Translations under genes and position numbers: made by a program
Shown here: one piece after another, positions 63,376-64,000 of the stretch
How the letters are laid out: each line of letters begins with the position of its first letter
Position numbering within the stretch: the stretch's first letter is position 1
From: Ifrita kowaldi
Lineage: Eukaryota > Chordata > Aves > Passeriformes > Cinclosomatidae
NCBI GenBank assembly: GCA_013398055.1
Contig: VZRS01002791.1
Location: forward strand, 1 to 64,000
Reading direction: 5' to 3'
Length of the DNA stretch: 64,000 nt
The notes under the pieces: model-generated
Databases searched by the model: none
What the model saw: only the letters and a program-made list of their open reading frames with translations
Told to the model about the DNA's origin: nothing

Positions 63376-64000
63376 GTACTTTTCATTTAAGACAGCTAAA
63401 TGTTACTTTTTTAGGTTTTGGGCGTCAGCGTTTGGGTTCTTGTAGGTTTGGTTTTCTAACTTAAACATCCTGCTTACAGCACAGCCTAGAAAATGGAAAT
63501 CTTCAGTATGTTTAAAGTATTTAATTAGGAATTATGCTAAGAAAATTAATTGTCTGCCCGTTTTTGCCAATACATCGTGTCCTGTGCGTGCAGGGAAAGG
63601 GAGGATGGGGCTGGGAGAGGCTTTTGGAAAAGGAGAAGTTCTTTTTGAGATGGTATAGAAAACATTGACTTCCCTCATCGTACAGATAATGTGTGACTTA
63701 CTGCAGACTTTCACACCTCGTCAGACACCAGTCATAAATTAGGGGAGTTATTTTGCAGAGAGTTAAGTCTGGAGTAATTTCCAGCTTTTTAGGTACCACC
63801 TTTTGATTTTGAACTGAACTCTGAAAGTATGTCAAGTTAAATACAAACATATGGTACAGTACAACAGAAGCCAAATACTTCTGTTTTTCATACACTGCTC
63901 TGAGTTCATTTCTTAGTATAAAGTGCACTGATGATTCCCTGGGAGTGGGAACCAACAGAGGCCATTTCAATACTTGTTTCCTCTTCTGTCCTCCAAAAAA
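63376..64000. other. ATRN intron, 5' part
   Basis: The start of the next intron, with a gtactt donor. I see no exon, repeat or RNA in it; the remaining transmembrane and cytoplasmic exons must lie further right. Confidence 0.75.

Noticed and set aside
1..64000. A second gene, CRISPR array, tRNA or rRNA
   Set aside because: I looked on both strands and found no multi-exon pattern other than ATRN, no regularly spaced repeats, and no RNA gene signature.

Overview
The window is a stretch of bird genome. Its dominant feature is one large split gene on the + strand, ATRN (attractin, the mammalian mahogany gene). The bird assignment rests on roughly thirty copies of CR1 (chicken repeat 1) non-LTR retrotransposons in both orientations, many ending in the typical 3' end (tccaacccaaaccattctg followed by attctatg/attctgtg). 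The species cannot be fixed from this sequence. I found no prokaryotic feature, CRISPR array, rRNA or tRNA.

Twenty-two ATRN coding exons lie between 5215 and 63375. All use GT-AG borders, and their phases join without a break: 3243 nt, i.e. 1080 whole codons plus one split codon at each end, with no in-frame stop. In order they encode the end of the CUB domain, an EGF-like region, the kelch beta-propeller (seven exons from about 8.4 to 21.4 kb), three PSI-type cysteine-rich modules, a C-type lectin domain (26.1-28.6 kb), two more PSI-type modules (29.7-31.5 kb), two laminin-type EGF modules (32.1-39.7 kb), the juxtamembrane ectodomain (40.9-42.5 kb) and the start of the transmembrane helix (63.3 kb). 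The signal peptide and N-terminal exons lie to the left of the window. Most of the transmembrane helix and the cytoplasmic tail lie to the right.

The rest is intron. The largest, 42504-63313 (20.8 kb), sits where the human gene is known to carry the alternative exon for secreted attractin. It holds CR1 copies, two LTR-like blocks and a speculative in-phase terminal-exon candidate (57883-58017, with AATAAA at 58242).

The sequence carries three single-N assembly joins, at 22258, 55482 and 60203. The first two are flanked by near-identical direct copies of about 590/581 bp and 482 bp, which look like false (haplotypic) duplications. The third cuts an LTR-like element at its TATA-like box.

No clearly new biological system is visible. 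The points most worth a second look are the assembly duplications, the possible secreted-isoform exon, CR1 copies pressed against splice sites, and a GC-rich retroviral-LTR-like island at about 47.5-48.0 kb.
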